The translations under genes were made by a program, and so were the position numbers. Below the pieces are notes generated by a model. The model had not been told where the DNA came from. It ran no database searches and saw only the letters and a list, made by a program, of their open reading frames with translations. A stretch of 64,000 bases of DNA from Nitrosovibrio tenuis (GTDB taxonomy: Bacteria; Pseudomonadota; Gammaproteobacteria; Burkholderiales; Nitrosomonadaceae): NCBI RefSeq assembly GCF_900109785.1, contig NZ_FOBH01000003.1, positions 248,001 to 312,000 on the forward strand. Direction: 5' to 3'. This document shows positions 28,101-36,783 of the stretch, piece after piece; positions within the stretch are counted from its first letter, which is position 1; each line of letters begins with the position of its first letter.

Positions 28101-28773
28101 CTGGACGCCGGAGAATGCAGTAGGCATAGGAGGGGCTTATCTATGCATTTATGGCATGGAAGGGCCCGGCGGTTATCAATTTGTCGGGCGCACCCTGCAG
28201 ATGTGGAATCGCTATCGGCAGACCGCCGATTTCAAGGAAGGCAAACCCTGGTTGCTGCGGTTTTTTGACCAGATCAGATTCTATCCGGTCAGTGAGAGCG
28301 AATTGCTCAAGCTGCGCCAGGATTTCATCACCGGACACTTCAAGCTGAAGGTGAAAGAAGCGACGTTCAGCCTGAAGCAATATAACGCATTCCTGCAAGA
28401 GAATGCGGCTTCGATCAACGCCTTTAAATCCAGGCAGCAAGCTGCTTTCGAAGCCGAGCGCGAACGCTGGAATGCTTCCGGTCAAGCCGAATATGTGAGC
28501 GAGGCGGTGCTGGAAGAAGCAGATACGCAAAGCGAACTGGACTTGCCGGCGGGCGCGCAGGCGGTTAGCGCACATGTAACCGGAACGGTGTGGAAGCTGC
28601 TCGCCCGGGAGGGGGATCGCATCGAAGCGGGAAACCCGATTCTGGTGCTCGAATCCATGAAAATGGAGTTTGCAGTGGACGCGCCTATCTCTGGCACGAT
28701 TCGGCAGTTATTTTGCAAGGAAGGTGCGCACGTGTCCGCCGGGCAGATGCTGCTCGTGATTCAGGGGGGGTAA
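25108..28773 (+). CDS. Biotin-dependent guanidine/urea carboxylase
   Basis: The 1221-residue protein has the full urea-carboxylase layout: biotin carboxylase ([23 protein letters not shown]-grasp loop [31 protein letters not shown]) to about residue 445; a carboxyltransferase part with AHS2-like ([33 protein letters not shown]) and AHS1-like ([10 protein letters not shown]) halves plus [15 protein letters not shown]; and a C-terminal biotinyl domain with ESMKMEF (K1185). It uses ATP and bicarbonate. The riboswitch and paired DUF1989 proteins favour guanidine over urea as substrate; the specificity residue known to differ between the two classes (Asp or Asn) was not assigned here. The next gene begins immediately after the stop. 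Confidence 0.93.
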   Translation: MFEKVLIANRGAIACRVIRTLRRIGVKSVAVYTDADALSRHVTDADEAYCIGSGPAAESYLCADKILEIARRTGANAIHPGYGFLSEKADFAEQCTAHGVCFIGPTPQQMRAFGLKHTARELAQRNNVPLLPGTGLLEDMEDALRQAAHIGYPVMLKSTAGGGGIGMRLCWNKDELSRAYDSVKYLAQNNFKDAGLFLEKFVENARHIEVQIFGDGKGGVIALGERDCSMQRRNQKVIEETPAPNLTPRVRQALLDAAVRLGKSVNYQSAGTVEYIFDASTGEFYFLEVNTRLQVEHGVTEEVTGIDLVEWMVRKAADDLPPLEYFDIRQRGVSIQVRVYAENPARDFQPSCGMLTAAQFPSPAEARIETWVERGVEITPFYDPMLAKIIVHAADREHAIAKLLGALDATALHGIETNLDYLKQVLHGTAFRSGQHTTSFLNGFHYVAHTIDVLSAGVQTTVQDYPGRTGYWSIGVPPSGPMDGLAFRLANRLVDNAEDKAGLEITLAGPTLRFNCDSVIAVCGAPMDVRLDGEPLAQWRAHGAKAGAILQFGKIVNYGCRAYLAVQGGFRIPDYLGSKSTFTLGQFGGHAGRALLTGDVLHIQPGNVLETRAPHARVLPDDLIPCYSDKWEIGVMYGPHGAPDFFTDEDVETFFAVDWEVHYNSSRSGVRLIGPRPQWARSDGGEAGLHPSNIHDNAYAVGSVDFTGDMPVILGPDGPSLGGFVCPVTIVQAELWKMGQLKPGDTVRFCRMSMEQALALEKLQDTTIRNLRVPKVIPRVLEPTKGPRSPISPAPPAAPILHSIPQSASQVKIVYRQAGDKNMLIEYGPPELDLNLRFHAHALMEHLQSAIDTGRLKGILDLTPGIRSLQIHFDSRALARDKLLNTLIAAENKLPDIEHIEVPTRIVHLPLSWDDGATRLAIEKYMQSVRGDAPWCPSNIEFIRRINGLDSIEQVQRILFEASYLVMGLGDVYLGAPVATPVDPRHRLVTTKYNPARTWTPENAVGIGGAYLCIYGMEGPGGYQFVGRTLQMWNRYRQTADFKEGKPWLLRFFDQIRFYPVSESELLKLRQDFITGHFKLKVKEATFSLKQYNAFLQENAASINAFKSRQQAAFEAERERWNASGQAEYVSEAVLEEADTQSELDLPAGAQAVSAHVTGTVWKLLAREGDRIEAGNPILVLESMKMEFAVDAPISGTIRQLFCKEGAHVSAGQMLLVIQGG

Positions 28774-30699
28774 ATGGATAAGTTTGCGGACGAGCTTTCA
28801 TCACTGGTGCCCTTGGGCGATATTCCGTCCCTGCTGAAACGCTATGCCAGCGGCGAACTGACACCCAGCAAAGTGGTGCAGGCAGTTCATGCCAGGATTC
28901 AAAACGATCCCGATCACATCTGGATATACAGGCTGCCGTTTGACGTGCTGACGGATTACGTGTTCAAACTCGAAGCCAGAGCCAACGCCAACGACAGGGC
29001 AGCGCTGCCATTGTACGGCGTTCCATTCGCCCTCAAGGACAACATCGACCTGGCAGGCGTGCCGACGACGGCAGCTTGTCCGGCGTTCGCCTATACACCG
29101 CAATGCAATGCAACAGTGGTGCAGAAACTGATCGATGCTGGCGCAATTCCCATCGGCAAGACCAATCTTGATCAGTTTGCCACCGGGCTTAACGGCACGC
29201 GTTCTCCTTATGGCGCTTGCTGCAATGCATTCAACCCGGATTATATTTCTGGCGGTTCAAGTTCGGGTTCGGCGGTGGCATTGGCCAAGGGCATGGTGAG
29301 TTTCAGTTTGGGAACGGACACCGCAGGCTCGGGCAGGGTGCCGGCGGGGTTCAATAACCTGATCGGATACAAGCCGACGCGAGGCTGGCTCTCCACCCAG
29401 GGTGTCGTACCGGCCTGCCGTTCCCTGGACTGTGTTTCCATCTTCAGCTTCACCGCCGCGGATGCCGAACGCATTCTAGGGGTGTGCGCCGGTTACGATG
29501 ACGAAGACATTTTTTCTCTAAAGACGGAAGGAAGAGAAAAGCATGGTTTTGACTTGGGTTTCAGGTCCGGTTTTCGTTTTGCCATTCCACGCCGGGAACA
29601 ATTGCAATTCTTCGGCAATAGCGAGGCTGAACGGCTATTCGACGAGGCGGTGGCGCGCACTCAGGCGCTTGGCGGAGAAGCTGTCGAAATCGACCTCGAT
29701 CCATTTCTGGAAGCTGCCCGGCTGCTCTACGGCGGGCCCTGGCTGGCAGAGCGTTATGCCGCCATCCGGCAATTTTTTGAGGCATACAGCGACCAGGTCA
29801 TAGCTCCGGTACGGGAGATCATCGCGGGCGCAAAAGGCCATTCGGCTGCGGATGCATTCATCGCCCAATACCGGTTGCGCCAGCTTAAACGCCGGGCCGA
29901 TCAGGTCTGGACCAAGGCGGACTACCTGCTGATGCCCACCGCGGGTACGATTTATACCATCGACGCGATGCGGCAAGACCCAATACGCCTCAATACCAAT
30001 CTTGGCTACTACACCAATTTTGTCAATCTCCTCGATTATGCCGCGGTGGCGGTGCCAGCCGGGTTTCAGAATGATGGCCTACCATTTGGCATAACGCTGA
30101 TTGCGCCAGCCCATCATGATAAATCACTGCTGCATGTTGCCGGACGCCTGCAACAGGCTTACGCACTGCCTCTTGGGGCCACCGGCATTTCACTATCAGA
30201 ACAGGTTCCCCCAGGACAGGCTGTGTTTCAAGATGGGTCTCGGGCGGTGCTACCCGCACAGGCAACCCGGTTCACCAAGCAGTTTGCAGAGAAATCGGAA
30301 AGGATAAGGGTGGCGGTTTGCGGCGCGCATTTATCCGGCCTGCCCCTGAACGGGCAACTGACCAGCCGCAATGGACAGTTAGTCGCAACTACCGCGACCT
30401 CCCCGGACTATAAGCTGTATGCCCTTCCGGGCGGGCCGCCACAACGTCCGGGATTAGTACACGTGGAAAGGGACGAGCAAGGAGTCGCCATCGAGGTCGA
30501 GGTTTGGGAATTGCCGGCCTCCGAATTCGGCAGTTTTGTCGCCGGAATTCCCGCGCCCCTCGGCATCGGCACCCTCACCCTGGCGGACGGCGAAGTGGTG
30601 CAGGGATTTCTTTGCGAGCGCTATGCTGTAGCGGATGCCGAAGACATCAGTCGGCTCGGGGGATGGCGCGGCTATTTGCAACAGATTGAACAGTCTTGA
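28774..30699 (+). CDS. atzF: Allophanate hydrolase
   Basis: The 641-residue enzyme hydrolyses allophanate to two ammonia and two CO2, the last step of the pathway. It is an amidase-signature protein with the Ser-cisSer-Lys triad visible: K88 in VPFALKDNIDLAG, SGGSSSGSAVAL (162-166) and the nucleophile S186 in GTDTAGSGRVPAG. From about residue 510 a second domain (VCGAHLSGLPLNGQLTSR, LYALPGGPPQRPGLV) is the C-terminal domain of full-length AtzF-type enzymes. It abuts the carboxylase gene with no spacing, showing cotranscription and probably translational coupling. Confidence 0.95.
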   Translation: MDKFADELSSLVPLGDIPSLLKRYASGELTPSKVVQAVHARIQNDPDHIWIYRLPFDVLTDYVFKLEARANANDRAALPLYGVPFALKDNIDLAGVPTTAACPAFAYTPQCNATVVQKLIDAGAIPIGKTNLDQFATGLNGTRSPYGACCNAFNPDYISGGSSSGSAVALAKGMVSFSLGTDTAGSGRVPAGFNNLIGYKPTRGWLSTQGVVPACRSLDCVSIFSFTAADAERILGVCAGYDDEDIFSLKTEGREKHGFDLGFRSGFRFAIPRREQLQFFGNSEAERLFDEAVARTQALGGEAVEIDLDPFLEAARLLYGGPWLAERYAAIRQFFEAYSDQVIAPVREIIAGAKGHSAADAFIAQYRLRQLKRRADQVWTKADYLLMPTAGTIYTIDAMRQDPIRLNTNLGYYTNFVNLLDYAAVAVPAGFQNDGLPFGITLIAPAHHDKSLLHVAGRLQQAYALPLGATGISLSEQVPPGQAVFQDGSRAVLPAQATRFTKQFAEKSERIRVAVCGAHLSGLPLNGQLTSRNGQLVATTATSPDYKLYALPGGPPQRPGLVHVERDEQGVAIEVEVWELPASEFGSFVAGIPAPLGIGTLTLADGEVVQGFLCERYAVADAEDISRLGGWRGYLQQIEQS

Positions 30700-30843
30700 T
30701 CGAATCCGAGCATACTGCTAGCCCGTTTCTACGGATTCACCCGAACTGTTCGCCCGCATATGCGAAATTTGCATGCGGCATGACAGCAGTCGAAGGGAAG
30801 GACGAGCTGGATTGGGCGCGCCGGTTCATCTGTTCCAAACCAG

Positions 30844-30887
30844 CGCCTCAAAACTCACTATGGATGCGGAAGAGGCGGGCTTTTTTT
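30844..30887 (+). terminator. Candidate Rho-independent terminator of the guanidine operon
   Basis: CGCCTC at 30844-30849 pairs with GAGGCG at 30872-30877, followed by GGC and seven T. The loop is long (22 nt), so strength is uncertain, but the position about 145 bp after the allophanate hydrolase stop fits. Confidence 0.4.
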
Positions 30888-30973
30888 GAGCTAGTTTATG
30901 GGTAGAGGCGCATATTGTCCCAGGCACAGAATCAGGCAAGGTATCGGTTGCCTCCCGCTTGCCGTGCAGACGA

Positions 30974-31603
30974 TCAGCCGAATATCCTTTTCCAATTGGA
31001 GAGGACGAGAACGATGAAAACGAATACCAGCGCCTGGAGCCAATATTTGGAAAGATGGTCTTGCCAGTCAGTGCCTACCTTGATGGGTATCTGCATATTG
31101 AATTGCGCCTCGTTCGGGAGCTTTCCATCGAGATAGAGTGCGTACTGGCCCGCCGCATCGAATTTGAATGCCTGGGTGAGGGTGCCGGATCGATATGTCT
31201 GTGGCGGCACTGACAGTAACTCATGCTCCGCATTTTCCGGAGACAGTTTTACCAGCCGAAGCGCCAATGGCGCATTGCGAGCGGATTCCGGATGAAGCAG
31301 GTCCAGGGTCACGTTGAGCGTGCCTGGGCTTGGCACTTTGCCGCACAGGACGGGAACTGCCTTCGCACTGCTCGGATCGTCAGGTATTTCATAATCGTTC
31401 GGGATGAAATAGGCCGAATAGCCGACAAGCAGGGCCTCGGTTTCAATGGTACAGGTCCCGCCGCGGTATCCTTTTGGATACGTCGAAGAGCGATCGCCCT
31501 GAGAGCTCACATGAAATTGCGCACCTGCAGCAACCATAATCGCCACAACCCCTGCCACGGCCAAAAGCCGCGTACGTGATGGCAATCTGCGCCAAAAATC
31601 CAT
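30974..31603 (-). CDS. Hypothetical protein with two terminal membrane segments
   Basis: I do not recognise this 209-residue protein. It has an N-terminal hydrophobic segment (LLAVAGVVAIMVAAGAQF, residues 13-30), a soluble mainly beta domain of about 150 residues with two Cys (CTIETEALLVGY, VPVLCGKV), and a C-terminal membrane anchor (LQALVFVFIVLVLSNWKRIFG). The middle should therefore face the periplasm, where the Cys pair could form a disulfide. It follows the GST-like gene on the same strand by 60 bp and may be cotranscribed. Confidence 0.75.
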   Translation of the reverse strand: MDFWRRLPSRTRLLAVAGVVAIMVAAGAQFHVSSQGDRSSTYPKGYRGGTCTIETEALLVGYSAYFIPNDYEIPDDPSSAKAVPVLCGKVPSPGTLNVTLDLLHPESARNAPLALRLVKLSPENAEHELLSVPPQTYRSGTLTQAFKFDAAGQYALYLDGKLPNEAQFNMQIPIKVGTDWQDHLSKYWLQALVFVFIVLVLSNWKRIFG

Positions 31604-31663
31604 ACTGGTCCGTTCCTGTACGATGCCTGGAATGATTCCAGGCTGTTTTCTTCGATTACATCA

Positions 31664-32383
31664 CTAACCCGGCTGCTTCTCCTGCAAATCGGGGTAGTAT
31701 TCTGCCTTGATCCGATCGACATAGTTTCTCAAATTATTTTTGGATAAACCATAGTCCTTGAGCGGGGACTCGATCGGGCAGCCGATCGTATTGATCAAAA
31801 AGCCGAAAGCGCTGGCGTCCAGCGTGGTCGGCTGGTCTCCGAGAAAATATTCCTTATCCCCGAGGCAAGCCGACAGCGCATCGATATCCTTCATTCCGAG
31901 CTCAAAAACTTCTTCAGGCTTGTGCCGGCCCATTCCATGGCCACGAATCTGCTGTCTGATCTTATAGCGGTAGACCACAGCTGCTACATCGCGAACCACA
32001 GGTGGCAACACACCAAATATGGCTTTTTTGTTGACCTGCCAGTTTGAGTCAGTGTATTGCCACCTCGAATACATCGTAGCCCAAAACAGATGCTCTTCAA
32101 TCAAGCGTTGCATTCCCAGTGACAGCGCCGCCTCTGCCGAGCTTAATCCTGCGTCCAGATTCTTATACCTGGTCTTGAGGTGTTGGATGATAAAGCGCGA
32201 ATCGGCCAATTTCAGGTTACCATCCGTAATGAAAGGCAGTTTACCCTTGGGCGCGAATAGTGGAAGCGTCGTCTTGATACCATATTCGATACCTGCCATG
32301 CGCAGATAGGTTTCCGTCTTGCAGCAGAAATGGCTGAGGTTTGGATTACCCCAAGTGCGCTCGAATTGATAAAGTATCAACAT
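31664..32383 (-). CDS. Glutathione S-transferase-like protein (Faxc/metaxin type)
   Basis: This 239-residue protein has a thioredoxin-like N-terminal half (LILYQFERTWGNPNLSHFCCKTETYLRMAGIEYG, GKLPFITDGNLKLADSRFIIQHL) and an all-helical C-terminal half with EYFLGDQPTTLDASAFGFL, the N-capping region of GSTs. The sequence style is that of the metaxin/failed-axon-connections group widespread in bacteria. It is divergently transcribed from an HxlR regulator, so it may respond to electrophile or redox stress. Confidence 0.85.
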   Translation of the reverse strand: MLILYQFERTWGNPNLSHFCCKTETYLRMAGIEYGIKTTLPLFAPKGKLPFITDGNLKLADSRFIIQHLKTRYKNLDAGLSSAEAALSLGMQRLIEEHLFWATMYSRWQYTDSNWQVNKKAIFGVLPPVVRDVAAVVYRYKIRQQIRGHGMGRHKPEEVFELGMKDIDALSACLGDKEYFLGDQPTTLDASAFGFLINTIGCPIESPLKDYGLSKNNLRNYVDRIKAEYYPDLQEKQPG

Positions 32384-32438
32384 GTTTAGTTTTTCTCCGG
32401 ATGTGATTATCTGGCGGCCTCGGATGATATGCCGTACA

Positions 32439-32524
32439 TGACTTGTAATTAATATGACTTGTAATTAAAAAGTGACGCCAGCTTAGCCACATATATTGCA
32501 AAATGCAAGTTACTAATGTACATT
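32439..32524. promoter_or_regulatory. Candidate operator region between GST-like gene and HxlR regulator
   Basis: Two perfect 14-bp direct repeats TGACTTGTAATTAA lie at 32439-32452 and 32455-32468 (16-bp period), and a perfect 10-bp palindrome AATGTACATT at 32515-32524. Both are AT-rich and in the gap between divergent genes, so they are good candidates for the HxlR-family binding sites and the promoters. Confidence 0.55.
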
Positions 32525-32571
32525 ATAGAGGACATTAATAACCGATCCTTCCGCGAAACACTCACGTGGTT

Positions 32572-32985
32572 ATGACCAGCGATAGCAAAACATCAGGCAA
32601 CTTAATGGACAACGAATCAGCATTCGAACGATCGTGTTGCCCTATAACCAATGGTCTGGATATCTTCGGGGATAGATGGACGCTGCTGATCATCCGCGAC
32701 CTGATGCTGGGCAAACGGCGCTATCAGGACCTGATATCCTCACCTGAAAGTATCGCCTCGAACATACTTGCCGATCGGCTAAAGAAATTGCAGATCACGG
32801 GCCTGATCCATCGGCGAGCCTACCAGCAGAACCCTGCGCGTTACGAATATGTTCTAACCGAGAAGGGGAAGGATTTGAAGCCGGTCCTGGATGCGATTAT
32901 CGGATGGGGCAGGAAGCACTATCCCGATACAATGGTATTTACACCGCTCAATTCCTCCAGGCATCTAAGCCCAGATTTACCTTGA
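32572..32985 (+). CDS. HxlR-family transcriptional regulator
   Basis: The 137-residue winged-helix protein shows the HxlR signature: CCPITNGLDIFGDRWTLLIIRDLMLGKRRYQDLI, then SNILADRLKKLQITGLIHRRAY and RYEYVLTEKGKDLKPVLDAI. Members act as dimers; several sense electrophiles through the N-terminal Cys, and there is a Cys pair here. ATG 32572 is chosen over the GTG at 32566 and there is an in-frame ATG at residue 12. Probably controls the divergent GST-like gene. It ends 7 bp before the following permease gene. Confidence 0.9.
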   Translation: MTSDSKTSGNLMDNESAFERSCCPITNGLDIFGDRWTLLIIRDLMLGKRRYQDLISSPESIASNILADRLKKLQITGLIHRRAYQQNPARYEYVLTEKGKDLKPVLDAIIGWGRKHYPDTMVFTPLNSSRHLSPDLP

Positions 32986-32992
32986 TATTTCC

Positions 32993-35488
32993 ATGAACCT
33001 CATCAAGCTTTCTTTTCGGATGCTTCGTCGCGACTGGCGCGCGGGCGAATTGCGCGTGCTGGCGCTCGCACTCATTATCGCCGTGGGCGGGATGACTACA
33101 GTAGGATTTTTTGCCGACAGGGTACAGTTGGCGCTTTCGCGCCAGGGCAACCAGTTGCTCGGGGCAGACCTGATCATTTTTTCCGACCATCCACTGCCTC
33201 AACATTATGCTGATGAAGCGAAACGGCTTGGGCTGGCTACTTCCACCGCGCTTAAATTTCCCAGCATGGCCGCAAAGGGAGACAACAGCCTGCTGACCGA
33301 GATCAAGGCCATTACCGCCGGCTATCCTTTGCGGGGCGAATTGCGCATCAGCGAGGATTTTAGCAAGACCGACGCCGCCTATATCGCAAATGCGATCCCT
33401 TCCCCTGGCTCGGTATGGGTGGACGAGAAGCTCATGGTCCGCCTTGATCTCAATCGGGGCGACAAGCTCGAAGTAGGTGCGGCGCGGCTTACCGTTTCAG
33501 CCCTTATCACGCAGGAACCGGATTTTTCCATTGGATTCATCAATCTCCGGCCGCGCCTGCTGATCAATGCGGCTGACCTGCCTGCGACCGGGTTGGTGCA
33601 GGAAGGCAGCCGGATCAGCTATCGCCTGCTCGTTGCGGGCGATTCGGGAAAAGTGGACAATTTTCGCACATGGGCTCAATCGCGTCTGACGCTGGGTGAG
33701 AGAATCGAGGGTATCCGGGATGCTCGCCCCGAAATCAAAGCAGCACTGGAGCGTGCGGAAAAGTTTCTTAGCATGGCTGCCCTGGCAAGCGTGGTGCTGG
33801 CCGCGGCGGCCGCGGCGCTGGCGGTGCGCCGTTTTACCCAGCGGCATCTTGATGGCTGCGCAGTCATGCGCTGCCTTGGTGCCAGTCAATCGTCCATATT
33901 CCGTCTGTACCTGTACCATTTCGTTACACTGGGGTTGATAGCCAGCGCGATTGGCTGTCTGTTTGGTTTTATCGCGCAGCAGGCTCTTGCTTTTTGGTTG
34001 TCTGAGATGGTCGAGGCGGAATTGCCATGGCCCAGTGTGTGGCCCGCGGTGCACGGGCTGTTGACAGGTGTGGTGCTGTTGCTTGGCTTTTCCCTGCCGC
34101 CTTTGCTCAATTTACGCAGTGTGCCGGCGCTGCGGGTGTTGCGTCGAGATATCGGCATGCCAAATACCTATAGCATGGCCGGCTACGCGTTGGGCCTGGT
34201 GGCGTTATCGGTATTGTTTTTATGGAAGGCGGGCAATGTGCGCCTGGGCGCATCCGTTATGGGAGGGTTCATCGCGGCTATAGTGCTTTTCGGTTCTTTT
34301 GGTTTTCTGCTGGTTAAAGCGCTCGCGCGCTTGCGCGGCCAGACAGGGGGCGCGTGGCGTTACGGACTGGCGAACATTCGGCGGCGCGCTACCTCCAGCG
34401 TGGTGCAGGCCGTTGCTTTGGGGCTGGGAATCATGGCGCTGCTTGCGCTGACGCTCATTCGCGATGACCTATTGCAAAGCTGGCGTACCAGCTTGCCGCC
34501 GGACGCACCGAACCATTTCCTGGTAAACATTCAGAAAGATCAACTGGAGCCCCTCGAATCATTTTTTGCCCAGCGGCACCTTGCGCATCCGCCGGTTTTC
34601 CCGATGATCCGCGGGCGCCTGACTGCCATAAACGATACACCCATATCGTCCGGCGACTACTCGGATATTCGGGCGAGGCGGTTGGTGGAGCGGGAATTCA
34701 ACCTGTCCTGGGCGGATCACATGCAAAGCGACAATCAGATCGTCAAAGGCCGCTGGTGGAAAAGCGGAGACAGAGGGAAAGCGGTCATGTCGGTGGAAGA
34801 GGATATCGCCAAGACCATTGGCATCAATCTCGGCGATACGCTGACTTACGATATCGCGGGCAGCACCTTTTCCGCCAAGGTCACCAGCCTGCGAAAAGTG
34901 AACTGGGATTCGTTCCGCGTCAACTTTTTTGTCGTGACCCCACCCGGTGTGCTGGACGACTACCCCGCAAGCTACATCACCAGTTTTTACATTCCGCCGG
35001 GGCAGATGGAGTTGACCAATCAATTGATCAAAGCTTTTCCCAACCTGCTTGTGATTGATGTGGCGACCATTATCGCCCAGGTCCAGAAAATGATCGAACA
35101 GGTCACCAAAGCTGTCGAATTTGTCTTCCTGTTCACGCTGTTGGCGGGAGTAGCCGTATTATATGCCGCTATCATTTCAACGCAAGATGAGCGCATTTAT
35201 GAAGCTGCCATATTCCGGGCCCTGGGGGCAAAGCGCAGGCAACTGGCGCGCGCCTGGGCAGCCGAATTTGCCATACTTGGCGGACTGGCCGGGCTTTTCG
35301 CCGCGGCGGGGGCCAGTGCGCTGGGCTACGTCATCGGCGAATATGCATTGAATCTGAACTACGCGTTCGACGGGCGGCTATGGCTGACCGGCCTGGTTGC
35401 AGGGGTTGTCGGGGTGACTGCGGCGGGTTTGATGGGGACGCGCTCAGCGCTTTCCACGCCCCCGCTCATGACATTGCGGAAAATTTGA
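32993..35488 (+). CDS. FtsX-family ABC transporter permease (YbbP-like)
   Basis: This 831-residue inner-membrane protein has the double FtsX/MacB layout of YbbP: N-terminal segment (LRVLALALIIAVGGMTTVGFFADRV), a periplasmic MacB_PCD-like domain, two sets of three or four helices with KFLSMAALASVVLAAAAAALAV and FVFLFTLLAGVAVLYAAIISTQDERIYEAAIFRALGAKRRQ, a long second extracytoplasmic domain, and the C-terminal PPLMTLRKI tail. The usual partner ATPase (YbbA) and TesA are not adjacent, so the ATPase must be elsewhere. Starts 7 bp after the HxlR gene. Confidence 0.87.
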   Translation: MNLIKLSFRMLRRDWRAGELRVLALALIIAVGGMTTVGFFADRVQLALSRQGNQLLGADLIIFSDHPLPQHYADEAKRLGLATSTALKFPSMAAKGDNSLLTEIKAITAGYPLRGELRISEDFSKTDAAYIANAIPSPGSVWVDEKLMVRLDLNRGDKLEVGAARLTVSALITQEPDFSIGFINLRPRLLINAADLPATGLVQEGSRISYRLLVAGDSGKVDNFRTWAQSRLTLGERIEGIRDARPEIKAALERAEKFLSMAALASVVLAAAAAALAVRRFTQRHLDGCAVMRCLGASQSSIFRLYLYHFVTLGLIASAIGCLFGFIAQQALAFWLSEMVEAELPWPSVWPAVHGLLTGVVLLLGFSLPPLLNLRSVPALRVLRRDIGMPNTYSMAGYALGLVALSVLFLWKAGNVRLGASVMGGFIAAIVLFGSFGFLLVKALARLRGQTGGAWRYGLANIRRRATSSVVQAVALGLGIMALLALTLIRDDLLQSWRTSLPPDAPNHFLVNIQKDQLEPLESFFAQRHLAHPPVFPMIRGRLTAINDTPISSGDYSDIRARRLVEREFNLSWADHMQSDNQIVKGRWWKSGDRGKAVMSVEEDIAKTIGINLGDTLTYDIAGSTFSAKVTSLRKVNWDSFRVNFFVVTPPGVLDDYPASYITSFYIPPGQMELTNQLIKAFPNLLVIDVATIIAQVQKMIEQVTKAVEFVFLFTLLAGVAVLYAAIISTQDERIYEAAIFRALGAKRRQLARAWAAEFAILGGLAGLFAAAGASALGYVIGEYALNLNYAFDGRLWLTGLVAGVVGVTAAGLMGTRSALSTPPLMTLRKI

Positions 35489-35544
35489 TGAGGCAGCCTC
35501 ATCAAAACAGCGTGAGTCTGCTGCTTTCCTTTTCCATTTGATTG

Positions 35545-36741
35545 GTGGATGCGCAAGGGCTGGATAAGAACCGGATAGATGAGCGCTTACCAGGGTACCG
35601 GCGGATTGCTCATCTTGATATGGATGCCTTTTACGCATCGGTCGAGTTGTTGCGCTACCCGGAACTATGCGGATTACCGGTCGTGATCGGCGGCAGTGGA
35701 GATTGGCAGCCGGAAATTCACAAAGATGGCAGCTGGCATTTTTCAAGGCTGAGAAATTATGCCGGCAGGGGTGTGGTTACCACCGCCACTTACGAAGCAC
35801 GTGTTTTCGGCGTCTTCTCCGGCATGGGGCTCATGAAAGCAGCGCAGCTCACTCCGGATGCCATCCTGCTGCCTGCCGACTTCCGTGCGTATCGCCACTA
35901 TTCGCGGCTATTTAAAGCCGCGGTAGCCGAGATCACTCCTCAAATCGAGGACCATGGAATCGACGAGATCTATATCGATTTATGCGGACTTACCGATGAT
36001 ACCCTGACGCTTGCCCGGCGCATCAAGCAGGCAGTACGGGAAAGCACCGGCCTTTCCTGTTCCATCGGTGTGACGCCGAATAAACTATTGTCGAAAATCT
36101 GCTCCGACCTTGAAAAACCGGATGGCCTTACCATCCTGGATCCGGAGGATATCCCGAACAGAATCTGGCCTTTGCCCGTTAGGAAAATTAGCGGTATCGG
36201 TCCCAAAGCGACTCAGAAGCTCGCTGCGCTCGGTATCACCACTATTGCCGACCTGGCTCGCGCAGAAACGGCCTTCCTGCAGACGCACTTTGGCTCCAGT
36301 TATGGGCACTGGCTGCATGAGGCTGCTCATGGCATTGATGATCGGCCTGTGGTTACGGAATCCGAACCCAAGTCGCTCAGCCGCGAAACCACCTTCGAGC
36401 GCGATCTCCATCCCCGCCACGATCGGCACATCCTTTCAAAAATTCTTACGGGTTTATGCACAGACGTGGCGAATGATCTCCAGCGTAAAGGTTATGCCAG
36501 CCGCACCATCAGCATCAAGCTGCGTTATGATGACTTCCGCACTATAAGCCGGAATATTACGTTATCCTCTCCCACCGCCGATGCCGTTGCCGTTCGCCGC
36601 GCGGCTGAAGAATGCCTGCGCCGCGTGTCTTTGAAGCAGAAGTTGCGATTGCTGGGCGTGCGCGCCAGTACGCTATCTGCGGCTAACACTTTGCGGAATT
36701 CCAGCATGTCGCATCAAGGGGAATTGCCCCTGGCTGAGTAA
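35545..36741 (+). CDS. dinB: DNA polymerase IV (Y-family, DinB)
   Basis: The 398-residue translesion polymerase shows HLDMDAFYASVE (catalytic Asp), GVVTTATYEARVFGV, DEIYIDLCGLT (second acidic pair SDE-like), SCSIGVTPNKLLSKI, and HhH region ISGIGPKATQKLAALGI. C-terminal little-finger domain follows. Between strand PVVIGG and RGVVTTATYEAR there is an insert of roughly 20 residues compared with E. coli DinB, rich in Trp/His. The start may be GTG 35545 or TTG 35542. No beta-clamp motif other than the terminal QGELPLAE, which fits a clamp-binding QxxLxL-like motif. Confidence 0.93.
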   Translation: MDAQGLDKNRIDERLPGYRRIAHLDMDAFYASVELLRYPELCGLPVVIGGSGDWQPEIHKDGSWHFSRLRNYAGRGVVTTATYEARVFGVFSGMGLMKAAQLTPDAILLPADFRAYRHYSRLFKAAVAEITPQIEDHGIDEIYIDLCGLTDDTLTLARRIKQAVRESTGLSCSIGVTPNKLLSKICSDLEKPDGLTILDPEDIPNRIWPLPVRKISGIGPKATQKLAALGITTIADLARAETAFLQTHFGSSYGHWLHEAAHGIDDRPVVTESEPKSLSRETTFERDLHPRHDRHILSKILTGLCTDVANDLQRKGYASRTISIKLRYDDFRTISRNITLSSPTADAVAVRRAAEECLRRVSLKQKLRLLGVRASTLSAANTLRNSSMSHQGELPLAE

Positions 36742-36783
36742 ATTCCGGCTTTGCCCGTCATACTGTTCAGTTTATCTTTTGTC

